This document shows positions 8,916 through 18,900 of a stretch of DNA of 64,000 bases, in pieces. Below the pieces are notes generated by a model. That model was not told the DNA's origin. It saw only the letters and a program-made list of their open reading frames with translations, and did no database searches. The translations under genes and the position numbers were made by a program. Position 1 is the stretch's first letter; each line of letters begins with the position of its first letter. The DNA comes from Hyphomicrobiales bacterium (GTDB lineage Bacteria; Pseudomonadota; Alphaproteobacteria; Rhizobiales; Rhizobiaceae): assembly GCA_900466875.1 (NCBI GenBank), contig UBNQ01000037.1, forward strand, positions 21,019-85,018. The letters are read 5' to 3'.

Positions 8916-10571
8916 ATGACGATGACGTCGGGCACGGATGACATCGGGACGACTGCGGCCAGCGAGAAAAAAGCCGCCCGCATGTCCGACCGGCGGGTCG
9001 TTCCGCTCATCCTGCTGGCAGCGCTCATTTCGCTGATCCCGATCCTGTCGGTCCGCTTCCCGCCGATGACCGACTACGCCAACCACTATGTCCGGCTCTG
9101 GCTTCTGTCAGGCGGCATCGAACGCCCGTTCATGGCGCAAGTCTACCAGATCGACTGGAACGTCGCCTGGACCAATATCGCCATCGATCTCCTGGCCTTT
9201 GCGCTCGGCAAGATAGCAACGATGGATTTCATCGCTCCCTTCGTCCTGGCGCTGGCGCTGCTTCTGCCGCCGATCGGCGTGACGCTGCTCAATCGCAGGC
9301 TTTTCGGCGGGTTTCACTGGTGGCAATTGCTGTGCTTCGCGCTCGCCTGGAATGCAGTATTTCTTTTCGGCTTCCTGAGTTTTTCGATCAGCCTGGGCCT
9401 GGCGCTCATCTTTGCCTATCTCGATGAATGCCTGAAGGATCGCGGTGCGATACACATCTTCGCGCTGCGCATCGCCTGTGCGGCGATCCTGCTCACTGCT
9501 CACCCGTTCGGCCTGCTGTTCTACACCGCCTTGCTGGCGGCCCTGGCATTCGGCTCCTCGGCGGCTCCCCTGAAACAAGGGCGTGCATTCGCCGCCGCCA
9601 TAGGCCGTGTTGTCATAGCCGTCACACCGGTCTTTCTGCCGCTGATCGCCTTCCTGCTGTTCGGCCCGTCCCTGCCCGGCCAGAGGGACGTGCCCCTGCT
9701 CGACAGCCTGCACTGGGACAATCCGTCAATCATGCGCTCGCTGAAGGTGTTGCTCACCTATTTCAGGACCTATGACGCACGTATCGACATGATCTACCTG
9801 ATGCTCTTTATCGTGGTGGTCAGGGAAACGATCCGGCGCAGCCTCATCAGCGTGCATTGGGGTCTGGTGCTGGTCGCGATCGTCACTGCTCTTTTGTCGA
9901 TGATCATGCCGACGCATGCCTTTGATACCGGAGGCATGGACGTCCGCCTGCCAAGCATGATGACCCTTGCTGCAGCGGCGGGACTGAGGCCGGAGGTGAA
10001 GGGGCGGCTGCAAACCATCGTGTTGCCGGCAGTGCTCCTTCTTGTCGTCGTCCGGACGGCCTTCATCGAATACGTATGGCTTCAACGCAATATGGACGTC
10101 ACCGCCGTTGAACGTGTCCTGCAACACGTGAAGCCGGGTTCCGCCGTGCTGCCTGCCCATGCTCAGACGGACCCTCAAGACCTGGTCAACATGCCGGTCG
10201 GGCGCATCGTCGGCGGCATGTTCCCGAGCTATATCCATTATCCTGCACTGGTAAGCGTCGAGCAGGATGCCTTCATGCCATACCTGTTCACCGCGGCAGG
10301 TAAACAGCCCCTGCGCGTCCGAGAACCTTGGACGGAAATCGCCGTGCCTGAAGGCATTCCAATTCCCACCGATGTGCTGAACGAAGCGGCGCCTCATTAT
10401 GCGCCCTATATGGCCGACTGGAAGAACCGCTTCGACTACGTGCTGGTGTTGAACGCAGACATGACCAGCCCAGACCACCCGATGCCGGCTATCGACGCCG
10501 TCCATCTGGTCGCGGACGAAGGCTTTGCGCGCCTCTATCGCATCGACCATCCGAAACCATCGCAGGAATAA
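8916..10571 (+). CDS. multi-spanning membrane protein, possible GT-C-type glycosyltransferase
   Basis: Integral membrane protein of 551 residues with roughly ten to eleven hydrophobic segments and a soluble C-terminal region of about 150 residues. An acidic residue lies in the first external loop (PPMTDYANHYVR), a position that is catalytic in many GT-C enzymes; there is no stronger motif. A GGAG ribosome binding site precedes the ATG, and only eight bases separate it from the upstream glycosyltransferase. I infer that it transfers the lipid-linked sugar made by its neighbour across or onto an envelope polymer. It could instead be an unrelated membrane protein. Confidence 0.6.
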   Translation: MTMTSGTDDIGTTAASEKKAARMSDRRVVPLILLAALISLIPILSVRFPPMTDYANHYVRLWLLSGGIERPFMAQVYQIDWNVAWTNIAIDLLAFALGKIATMDFIAPFVLALALLLPPIGVTLLNRRLFGGFHWWQLLCFALAWNAVFLFGFLSFSISLGLALIFAYLDECLKDRGAIHIFALRIACAAILLTAHPFGLLFYTALLAALAFGSSAAPLKQGRAFAAAIGRVVIAVTPVFLPLIAFLLFGPSLPGQRDVPLLDSLHWDNPSIMRSLKVLLTYFRTYDARIDMIYLMLFIVVVRETIRRSLISVHWGLVLVAIVTALLSMIMPTHAFDTGGMDVRLPSMMTLAAAAGLRPEVKGRLQTIVLPAVLLLVVVRTAFIEYVWLQRNMDVTAVERVLQHVKPGSAVLPAHAQTDPQDLVNMPVGRIVGGMFPSYIHYPALVSVEQDAFMPYLFTAAGKQPLRVREPWTEIAVPEGIPIPTDVLNEAAPHYAPYMADWKNRFDYVLVLNADMTSPDHPMPAIDAVHLVADEGFARLYRIDHPKPSQE

Positions 10572-10577
10572 CCGCCG

Positions 10578-12656
10578 TCAATCCGACAGCAGCTCCCTCA
10601 CGCGACGCGCAAAGGCGTCGCTGAGGAACGGCTTGGTCATCACATGCATGCCATGCTCCAGATGACCGTGGTTCAGCACCGCATTTTCCGCATATCCGGT
10701 GACGAACAGAACCTTGAAGTCCGGCCGCTCGGCGCGCACCGCATCCGCCAGCTGCCGTCCGTTCATGCCGCCCGGCAGGCCGACATCGGTCACCAGAAGA
10801 TCGATCGGCTGTCCGGAATTCATGATCTTCAGCGCCGTTGGCCCATCGCCGGCTTCCAGCACATGATAGCCAAGCTCTTCGAGGATCTCGACGGCCACCA
10901 TCCGCACCAGCGGTTCGTCGTCGACGACGAGGATGGTTTCGTGATCGGCAGACCGCGGCGCCGAGGTCACTTCGGCCACATCATCGTCGCTGCTGTCTTC
11001 GCCCAGATGGCGCGGCAGGTAGATACAGATCATCGTGCCCTTGCCGAGCTCCGAATAGATCCGCGCCGTTCCGCCGGATTGGCCGGCAAAACCATGCACC
11101 ATGGAAAGACCGAGACCCGTGCCCTGTCCGATCGGCTTGGTCGTATAGAATGGATCGAAGGCACGCTCGACGATTTCCGGCGGCATGCCGGTACCCGTAT
11201 CGCTGACGCAGAGCGACACATATTGCCCCGGCGGCAGTCCGCGCTGGCGGGCAGCCCGCTCGTCGAACCAGCGGTTGGATGTTTCGATCGTCAGCTTGCC
11301 GCCGTCGGGCATCGCATCGCGTGCATTGATGCACAGGTTGAGCAGCGCGTTTTCCAGCTGCCCAACATCGACGAACGTCGTCCACAGACCGCCGGCGAAA
11401 GCCGTCTCCACATGGATCGTCGGCCCGACGCTGCGGGTGACGAGGTCCTGCATGCCCGACACGAGACGGTTGAGCAGCACCGGTTTTGGATCAAGCGTCT
11501 GTCGACGGGAAAACGCAAGCAGACGCTGGGTCAGGCCCGCAGCGCGTTTGGCGGCTCCCTGCGCCCCGGTGATATAGCGGTCGAGATCGCTGATCCGACC
11601 CTGCGCAAGCCGCGTCTGCATCAGCTCCAGCGAGCCGGAAATGCCGGCGAGCAGATTGTTGAAGTCATGCGCGAGACCCCCGGTCAGCTGGCCGACCGCC
11701 TCCATCTTCTGGGCGTGGCGCAACTGTTCTTCGGCGCGCATCAGCTCCGCGGTGCGTGCCGAAACCCGCTGTTCCAGTGTGTCATTCAATGCCCGCAACG
11801 CCGAGGCCGCGCGATCCCGCTCCGCCTCCACCGTCCGGCGCGCTTCGATATCGAGCAGCACGCCCGGAAAATGCAGCGGCGTGCCGTCGGGCGAAAGCTC
11901 CACCCGCCCATTGGCTTCCAGCCAGTAGAAATTCCCGTCCAGACGTCGTGTCCGGTACTGGTGTGCCCAGGGGCCGTTGCGCGTCAACGCGTCGTTAATG
12001 GCCGCCGTCAGCCCCGCCTTGTCGTCGGGATGCACCGTCTCGATAATCTGGTCGAGGCTCAACCCTTCGCGCCCGAGCGCCGGATCAAGCCCGAACGCGC
12101 TGGCAAAAGCCTCGTCGATGGTGAACTTGTCGGCCCTGATATCCCAGAACCACGTGCCGATGATGGCGCCGGCCGCCAGCGCAAGCTTCACCCTCTGGAT
12201 GTTTTCGCGCGCCACAGCCTCGCTTGCCTTCAGCGCCGCCTCCGCCTGCTTGCGGGCGGTGATGTCGCGAAACAGGACCGATACCTGCCTGAGGCTGGCC
12301 GGCTCCACGCGCGAGCTGGAGACTTCGATATAACGGCCGATAGCCTCGAACTCCAGTTCGAAGCGGATCGCCTCGCCGCTGCGCAACACGCTCCCGTAAA
12401 GCTCGATCCATTTGTCGGCGGCCTTCGGTTCGATCTCGCGAAGACGCTTGCCGACGATGTTGGCAATGCCGGTCTGGCGCTCGTAGCCGGAATTGGCTTC
12501 GATATGCACATAATCGCTGAGCGGCCCATCTGGTCCGTCGATGAACTCGATGATGCAGAAACCTTCGTCGATCGCCTCGAACAATGCGCGATACCGCGCC
12601 TCGCTCCGGAACAGGGCATCGTCATCCGGAAGATCAAGCATTTCGTCAGAACTCAA
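10578..12656 (-). CDS. hybrid sensor histidine kinase (PAS-PAS-HisKA-HATPase-REC)
   Basis: Predicted cytosolic signalling kinase of 692 residues with no membrane helix. Two PAS domains occupy about residues 15-135 and 165-285. The phosphoacceptor helix shows MEAVGQLTGGLAHDFNNLL. The ATPase domain shows NARDAMPDGG, DTGTGMPPE and GTGLGLSMVHGF. A C-terminal receiver contains ILVVDDEPLVRM and the phosphoacceptor aspartate in LLVTDVGLPG. The TTG at 12656 has an AGAGGA ribosome binding site; an ATG at 12641 is the alternative start. No output regulator is adjacent, and the signal is unknown. The architecture resembles the kinase at 21195-23141. Confidence 0.9.
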   Translation of the reverse strand: MSSDEMLDLPDDDALFRSEARYRALFEAIDEGFCIIEFIDGPDGPLSDYVHIEANSGYERQTGIANIVGKRLREIEPKAADKWIELYGSVLRSGEAIRFELEFEAIGRYIEVSSSRVEPASLRQVSVLFRDITARKQAEAALKASEAVARENIQRVKLALAAGAIIGTWFWDIRADKFTIDEAFASAFGLDPALGREGLSLDQIIETVHPDDKAGLTAAINDALTRNGPWAHQYRTRRLDGNFYWLEANGRVELSPDGTPLHFPGVLLDIEARRTVEAERDRAASALRALNDTLEQRVSARTAELMRAEEQLRHAQKMEAVGQLTGGLAHDFNNLLAGISGSLELMQTRLAQGRISDLDRYITGAQGAAKRAAGLTQRLLAFSRRQTLDPKPVLLNRLVSGMQDLVTRSVGPTIHVETAFAGGLWTTFVDVGQLENALLNLCINARDAMPDGGKLTIETSNRWFDERAARQRGLPPGQYVSLCVSDTGTGMPPEIVERAFDPFYTTKPIGQGTGLGLSMVHGFAGQSGGTARIYSELGKGTMICIYLPRHLGEDSSDDDVAEVTSAPRSADHETILVVDDEPLVRMVAVEILEELGYHVLEAGDGPTALKIMNSGQPIDLLVTDVGLPGGMNGRQLADAVRAERPDFKVLFVTGYAENAVLNHGHLEHGMHVMTKPFLSDAFARRVRELLSD

Positions 12657-12733
12657 GGATCGGTCCTCTTACGCGGCGTTTTATTTCATTAGCATAACGC
12701 GCATTAAAGGAAATCAGTTGCGACGGAACGATT

Positions 12734-13339
12734 TCACGTCGTGGCGCGCAATCCGCCTGCCATCAGGCTAAATGCTTCTATCGCCTTGGGAAGAACCTCT
12801 GCCGGATTGTCGCTCGCCGCCACCCAGAGCGCTGCGTTGAGCGCGGCACCGTTGAGAAGCCGCGCCGCGGCCTCTATGTCGACCGGCTTCATGACGCCGT
12901 TCTCGATCATCAGGCGAACCCCCTTGCGCGTCTCCTCGAGGCAGCTGTTCTGGCTCGGCCATTGCGACGGATCGCCCAGCACCGCCGGCCCGTCGAGCAG
13001 CACGATCCGCTGGATCTCGGGATCGAGCGCCATCTCGATATAGGCCGCCCCTTCGCCAAGCAACGCCTGCCAGATATTGCCCGGCTCGTCCGCGGCTCGT
13101 TTCGCGCCGATCTCCCGCGCCCGTGCCGCCATTTCGCCGTCGAGCTGGTTCACCACTGCGGCCAACAGGCCGCGTTTGTCACCGAAATTATGATAGAGCG
13201 CGCCGCGCGTCAGCCCGGCATCAGCCGTCAGCTCGTCCATCGAGGCATTGGCAAACCCTTTTTCCGCAAAGGCTTTTCGCGCCGCCGCAATCAGCTTGGC
13301 CCGATTTTCTTCCATCTTTTCCAGACGCTTTCCCGCCAT
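12734..13339 (-). CDS. TetR/AcrR-family transcriptional regulator
   Basis: DNA-binding repressor of 201 residues. The N-terminal helix-turn-helix is clear (KAFAEKGFANASMDELTADAGLTRGALYHNF read in two parts around residues 20-50), and the C-terminal ligand-binding domain is TetR_C-like. The ATG at 13339 has a GGAG ribosome binding site six bases upstream; a TTG at 13345 is less likely. It is divergent from the RidA-family gene, and the shared intergenic region carries three copies of a 13-base palindrome, so it is probably autoregulated and controls ridA. Confidence 0.9.
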   Translation of the reverse strand: MAGKRLEKMEENRAKLIAAARKAFAEKGFANASMDELTADAGLTRGALYHNFGDKRGLLAAVVNQLDGEMAARAREIGAKRAADEPGNIWQALLGEGAAYIEMALDPEIQRIVLLDGPAVLGDPSQWPSQNSCLEETRKGVRLMIENGVMKPVDIEAAARLLNGAALNAALWVAASDNPAEVLPKAIEAFSLMAGGLRATT

Positions 13340-13358
13340 GGCCAACTCCGAATTTCAG

Positions 13359-13421
13359 ATACGCAGCGTATATGAACTTGACATACGTGCCGTATGCAAC
13401 CATTTTACATACGAGCCGTAT
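13359..13421. promoter_or_regulatory. three tandem ATACGNNNCGTAT operators between tetR and ridA
   Basis: Three 13-base palindromes lie at 13359-13371 (spacer CAG reading), 13383-13395 (spacer TGC) and 13409-13421 (spacer AGC), each matching ATACG-N3-CGTAT exactly. Their starts are 24 and 26 bases apart, about two to two and a half helical turns. A TTGACA at 13378-13383 overlaps the middle site, consistent with a repressor blocking a rightward promoter for ridA. The divergent TetR regulator is the obvious binder. Confidence 0.85.
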
Positions 13422-13496
13422 ATCAAATAAGTCCCCGGCTTGTGAAGCCGTATCTCTGGATGCGCAATTGGAAACATCACGAAGAAAGATCGGACC

Positions 13497-13895
13497 ATGA
13501 CAAAACGCGAAACCATTTTCCCGCCGAACCGCCACGCGCTCTACGAACAGCATGGCTATTCCGCCGCCATTCGCTCCGGCGACCTCCTGTTCGTCTCGGG
13601 CCAGGTCGGCAGCCGCGAGGACGGCACGCCCGAACCTGATTTCAAGGCACAGGTCGAACTGGCCTTCGCCAATCTCCAGGCAGTTCTGAAAGCCGCCGGA
13701 GCCGGACTGGACGACATTATCGACGTCACCACCTTCCACACCGATCCCGAAAACCAGTTCGGCACGATCATGGAAGTGAAAAGCCGGATCTTCCCCGCAG
13801 CCCCCTATCCAAACTGGACAGCCATCGGCACCACCTGGCTCTCCGGCTTCGATTTCGAAATCAAGGTCATCGCCCGCGTTCCGCAGGCTGCCTGA
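13497..13895 (+). CDS. RidA/YjgF/YER057c family protein
   Basis: Small enamine/imine deaminase-type protein of 132 residues; the family forms cytoplasmic trimers that detoxify reactive imines. Family segments seen are LFVSGQVGSREDG and PYPNWTAIGTTWL. The typical C-terminal arginine is at IKVIARVP. Tight control by a dedicated TetR repressor is unusual for housekeeping RidA and suggests an inducible, substrate-specific paralogue, for instance in degradation of an aromatic or quinone-like compound. The actual substrate is unknown. Confidence 0.9.
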   Translation: MTKRETIFPPNRHALYEQHGYSAAIRSGDLLFVSGQVGSREDGTPEPDFKAQVELAFANLQAVLKAAGAGLDDIIDVTTFHTDPENQFGTIMEVKSRIFPAAPYPNWTAIGTTWLSGFDFEIKVIARVPQAA

Positions 13896-14293
13896 CGCAC
13901 CGCGCAGACCCGGCCCGGCATGATATCACGCCACGGCTCGCGGGGATGATCGGACCTGGCGCTGAAAATATTCGCATTGTCCCGAAAGGACTTGGGCCAA
14001 CCGCCGGGCCGATTTCATCCCCGCGCCCGGAAATGGCACGACACTCTTCCCGTCATCGGATGGGAACCGGGTTCGCGAACCGGCACCTTCCTCAACGGGT
14101 CGCAACCCGGTCTCCGGTGATGGTCGATGATTAAGGTCGAACGGGAACTGACAAGTCTCGGGAAGACCGGATGAAACGGCCGGGGCAGGCAGACCAAAAT
14201 CTACCTCATACCCAATACAACCACTGCCTGCCCCATTCCCGTTTCAACCATGCTGGTGCGAGCCAGTGTGGATATGGGTGCTTGCAGCCATTA
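13896..14293. other. non-coding stretch, no gene recognised
   Basis: Nearly 400 bases without a convincing reading frame. It contains local inverted repeats such as CCGGGTTCGCGAACCGG near 14065 and CGGGTTGCGACCCG-like pairing just downstream. A structured small RNA is possible but I recognise no known family. Confidence 0.4.
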
Positions 14294-14475
14294 CCCCCCT
14301 CTGCCCTGCCGGGCATCTCCCCCACAAGGGGGGAGATCGGCAAGATGTCAGCTCACCGCCCCAAGCAAACGTCATACTCCACTCCGCCTACTATTCTACG
14401 CCAGCTGGGGAGCGGCGGTAGTGCCGAGTGTGATCTCCCCCCTTGTTGGGGAGATGGCCGGCAGGCCAGAGGGGG
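14294..14475. repeat. MITE-like palindromic element, family C
   Basis: A 182-base element with about 28-base terminal inverted repeats: CCCCCCTCTGCCCTGCCGGG at the left, and its complement with two mismatches ending at 14475. Each end also carries a hairpin around TCTCCCCC...GGGGGAGA. It has no coding capacity and only one copy in the window. It lies 28 bases beyond the 3-prime end of the hydrolase gene at 14504. Confidence 0.75.
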
Positions 14476-14503
14476 TGTCTACTCGCTCAGCGCCTTCAAA
14501 AAG

Positions 14504-15583
14504 CTACAGCCGGTGATCGGCAAACAACGGCGCATGCTCCCCGACAAAATACCGATCCAGCTCCGCCTCCGTCACCTGCGCCAGCGTTTCCGGCTGCCAG
14601 CGTGGATTGCGGTCCTTGTCGATCACGGCAGCGCGCACGCCCTCGTAGAAATCAGGATTGCGCAGAAGCTCGGAAGCGACCGTGAATTCCCGCTCCAGGC
14701 ATTCGACCAGGCTGGAGCTTTTGCGCCCGGCACGCAGCAGCCGCAAGGTCAGCTTCAGGCTCGTCGGCGAGCGCTTGGCGATCACGTCCCGTGTGAAGGC
14801 GGCAAATTCGCCCTCTTCCTTTTCAAGCGCCGCAAGGATTTCCTCTACCGTATCGAAACCGAAGACCCGATCGATCAGCGCCCGTTGCCCCTCCAGCCGG
14901 CTTTCACCCGCAGGGCCGGCAAAACCTCCGATCACTGCCGCGATCTCCGCGTCGGACGCACCGGCACCGAGCGCGCCCAGCGCCTGCGTCAACGCACCGA
15001 GCTTTTCGGACGGTACAAAATAATCCGCGAAACCGGCAAAGATCGCATCCGCCGCCCCGACGATCTCCCCGGTCAGTCCCATCCAGGTCCCGACCTCGCC
15101 CGGAGCCCTCGGCAGCAGCCACGTTGCCCCGACATCCGGCGCGTAACCGATCCCGGTTTCCGGCATGGCAAGCTTCGTTCGCTCGGTCACGATCCGATGT
15201 TTGCCATGGGACGCGACGCCCACGCCGCCGCCCATGACGATACCGTCCATCAGCGCCACATAGGGTTTCGGATAGCGCGCGATCGTATAGTTGACCGGAA
15301 ACTCCTCGCGCCAGAACCGCGTCACTTCGGGATCACCTGCCTTGCCGAGCTGGTAGATCGCCCGGATATCGCCACCGGCGCAGAGCCCACGCTCGCCCTC
15401 GCCCGTCAGGATCACGCAGGAAATCTCAGGATCTTCGGCAAACCGTTCCAGCGCCGGCTTCATCACATGCACCATGGCAAGGTTGAGACTGTTCAGCGCC
15501 TTCGGCCGGTTAAGCCTGATGATCGCCGCCGACCCGATACGGTCGAAAAGGATTTCGTCGGTCTGAACTGCGCGATCTGTCAT
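14504..15583 (-). CDS. 3-hydroxyisobutyryl-CoA hydrolase / enoyl-CoA hydratase family protein
   Basis: Crotonase-fold enzyme of 359 residues, a length typical for 3-hydroxyisobutyryl-CoA hydrolase of valine catabolism rather than the 260 residues of plain enoyl-CoA hydratases. The oxyanion-hole segments GERGLCAGGDIR and MDGIVMGGGVG are present, and the catalytic region AMPETGIGYAPDVGATW has the Glu and Asp expected for HIBCH. The ATG at 15583 has an AGGGG ribosome binding site; an upstream extension runs through a repeat element and is unlikely. No other valine-pathway gene is adjacent. Confidence 0.85.
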   Translation of the reverse strand: MTDRAVQTDEILFDRIGSAAIIRLNRPKALNSLNLAMVHVMKPALERFAEDPEISCVILTGEGERGLCAGGDIRAIYQLGKAGDPEVTRFWREEFPVNYTIARYPKPYVALMDGIVMGGGVGVASHGKHRIVTERTKLAMPETGIGYAPDVGATWLLPRAPGEVGTWMGLTGEIVGAADAIFAGFADYFVPSEKLGALTQALGALGAGASDAEIAAVIGGFAGPAGESRLEGQRALIDRVFGFDTVEEILAALEKEEGEFAAFTRDVIAKRSPTSLKLTLRLLRAGRKSSSLVECLEREFTVASELLRNPDFYEGVRAAVIDKDRNPRWQPETLAQVTEAELDRYFVGEHAPLFADHRL

Positions 15584-15700
15584 GCCTGCCCCTGAACGTG
15601 ATTGCCGGTCCGCAATCATAACGGTGAGCAAATCGGTGATGCCAGAGATAATATTGGGCATGATTGCCGCATTGGGGGAGATTGTTGCGGTCGGTCGCGA

Positions 15701-15883
15701 TCCCCTCACTTGCAATTTCTGAAACTTAGCTGCGCTAAGATTTCGAAATTGCTTTCTCTCCCACAAGGGGAGAGATACCGGAGATCGCGGCACCCTCGGT
15801 GCCTTACCTCTCCCCCTGTGGGAGAGGTTACAAAATCAAGATCTTAGCCAAAGGCTAAGTCTTAGATTTTGTTGGTGAGGGGA
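15701..15883. repeat. MITE-like palindromic element, family D
   Basis: A 183-base element bounded by TCCCCTCAC and GTGAGGGGA. Inside are four nested hairpins: one around CTTAGCTGCGCTAAG, one TCTCTCCCACAAGGGGAGAGA, one ACCTCTCCC...GGGAGAGGT and one around CTTAGCCAAAGGCTAAG. It lies between the HIBCH-like gene and the 3-prime end of the RND pump gene and would act as a strong transcript structure in either direction. Confidence 0.75.
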
Positions 15884-15907
15884 ACCTTCCGCGCGTGCAA
15901 ATCCCCC

Positions 15908-18900
15908 CTACTCCGCAGCCATCGGCATATCCCGCCGTGCCTCGAACAGATCACCCTGATTGGCAGGCTGATCTTCGCCCTCCTTCGCCTTCGGCTCCCG
16001 CCCGAAGAACAGCGCGTAACCGGCGGGAAGCACCAGAATGGTCAGCACGGTTGCCACCAGAATGCCGCCCATCATCGCATAGGCGAGCGGCCCCCAGAAC
16101 AGGCCCCAGGAGATCGGGATCAGCGCCAGAACCGCCGTCATTGCGGTCAGCATGATCGGCCGGAAACGACGCACGGCCGCGCCGATGATGGCTTCCTGCC
16201 GGTGCATGCCAGCTGCGATATCCTGGTCGATCTGGTCGATCAGGATGATCGAGTTGCGGATGATGATGCCGAGCAGCGCAATCACGCCGAGGATCGCCAC
16301 GAAACCGAAAGGCGCCCCGGTGATCAGCAACGCCATGGCAGCGCCGATAATGCCGAGCGGACCGGTGGCCAGCACCAGCAGCGCCTTGCCGAAATGCCTC
16401 AGCTGCATCATCAGCAGAAGCATGATGACGAGCAGCATGACCGGCGCCTTGGCGGCGATCGAGGCCTGACTTTCGGCCGCATCTTCGGCACCACCCTGGA
16501 TCTCGATCCGGTAGCCGGCCGGAAGTGCACCCCGCAGGTCGGCAATCGAATTGTAGAAATTCATCGACGCCTGCGTCGCCTCGATACCATCGGGCAGTGT
16601 CGCCTTGACGGTGATTGTCGGCAGGCGGTCACGCCGCCATTCGATGCCCTGTTCCATCACCGGCACGACCTGCGCGATCTGCGATACCGGCACGAAGCCG
16701 CCGAAATCGGTCGGCACATAGACCGACTGCACGGCCGACAGAAGATCGCGGGTGGCATCCGGCTCGCGTAGCACGATCGAGACGGTTTCCTCGCCGTCGC
16801 GGAAATCGGCAAGCGGTGCACCAGCGGTTGCCGCCTGCAGCATCTGCCGCACGCGCTGAGACGAGACACCAAGCGCCCGTGCGCGGTCCTGATCGATGAC
16901 CAGCTTCATGCCCGGCACCGGCTCCATCCAGTCGTCATGGATCGAACCGAAGAGCGGGTTCTGATGATAACGCTCCTTCACCTGATCGGCGATGCGGCGC
17001 ACTTCAGCCTTGTCCGGGCCGATGACGCGCATCTGCACCGGCCAGCCTGTCGGCGGGCCGAGGAACAGGCGGTCGACCTTGCTGCGAACGGTCGGAAAAT
17101 CGTCGGCCAGGATCTGCCGCAGCTTGACGATCATCCGCTCGCGCTCTTCCAGTCCCTTCGACATGATCAGCAACTGCGCATAGTTCGGATTGCGAAGCTG
17201 CTGGTCGAGCGGCAGGAAGAAGCGCGGCGCGCCCTCGCCGATAAAGGTGGCGATGAAGGTCTTGTCCTGATCGGGCATGATCTTGTCTTCGAGCGCCTTG
17301 GCCTGACGTTCCACCTCCTCGATCGCGGTTCCTTCCGGCAGCCACATGTCGACCAGAATTTCCGGCCTGGACGATTGCGGGAAGAAGCTCTGCGGAATGA
17401 ACTGGAACGACCACAGGCTGCCGGCAAAGATGCCAAGCGTTGCGAGAAGAATGATCGCCTTGTGGCGGACGGACCAGGTCACCGCATGCCGCACGCTGCG
17501 ATACATGCGCGTATCATAGGCATCGTGGTGATGGCCGGTTCCGGCATGGGCGCGCTGCTTCAAGAGCATGTAGCCAAGCCACGGGGTAAAATAGACCGCC
17601 ACGAACCACGAGACGATCAGCGCGATGCCGACCACGTAGAACAGCGAGCGCACATATTCGCCGGCGGTGGAATCGGCAAACCCGACCGGAATGAAGCCGG
17701 CGGTGGTGATCAGTGTGCCGGTCAGCATCGGGAAGGCGGTGGAGGAATAGGCGAATGTCGCAGCCTCAAGCCGTGGCAATCCCTCCTCCAGCTTGCGCTC
17801 CATCATCTCGACCACGATCATCGCATCGTCGACGAGCAGCCCGAGCGCGATGATCAGTGCGCCGAGCGAGATGCGCTGCAGCTCGATGCCGAGATAATAC
17901 ATGATCGCAAGCGTCGCCGAGAGCACCAGCGGAATGGCGATCGCGATCACGATACCCGACCGCCAGCCGATCGAGATCAGCGACACGACGAGCACGATGG
18001 CAAGAGCCTCCATCAGCGCCTGGGTGAATTCCCCGACAGCCTCGGTAACTACTTCCGGCTGGTTGGAAATCTGGTGCACTTCGGCACCGATCGGCAGCGT
18101 TTCTGCAAAGCGCTTATACATCTCCTCGACGTTGTGACCGACATCGGTCACCTTGAACCCGTTGGCCATGACGATACCGAGCTGGACGCTGTCATGTCCG
18201 TTGAAACGGAATTTCCGTTCATAGGGATCGACCAACCCATCCTTGACGGTGGCGATATCGCCGAGCCGGATGACCTGATCGCCGGTTTTGATCCGCAGCT
18301 CGCGAATATCCTCCGGCGTGGTCACACCGCCTTCGACGGAAATGCGCACCGAGCGATCGGCCGTCTGCACCGAGCCTGCGGCATCGATGTCGTTCTGACC
18401 GGCGAGAGCTTCCTGGATATTGGTGATCGTCAGGCCGCGTTCGGCCAGCGCCTTGGAGGAAACGTCGATGAAGATTTTTTGCGGCTGGTCGCCCAGAATG
18501 GTCGCCTTTTCGACACCCGGCACGGTGAGCAGCATGTCGCGCGCCTGAATGGCGAACTGCTTCAGTTCCGGATAGCTGTAGCCGTCGCCGGTGATCGCAT
18601 GCAGCGTGATGTAGGTGTCGCCGAACTCATCGTTGAAATAGGGGCCACGCAGACCGGTCGGCAGGTCCTGTTTGATGTCGCCGACCTTCTTGCGCACCTG
18701 ATAGAAGGCGTCTGCCACTTCCTGCGCATTCGTGTCGCCCTTGACCTGAATGGTCGAGATCGAGAACCCGGCGCGCGTATCGGACTTGATCCAGTCGAGA
18801 TGCGGGGTCTCCTGCAGCTTGCGCTCGATCTTGTTGACCACCTGGTTCTGCATGTCCTCGACCGAGGCGCCGGGCCATGCGCTCTGCACGATCATCACGC

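Noticed and set aside
13946-14134. Short plus-strand frame in the non-coding stretch
   Set aside because: No ribosome binding site or family similarity, and the sequence is dominated by inverted repeats.
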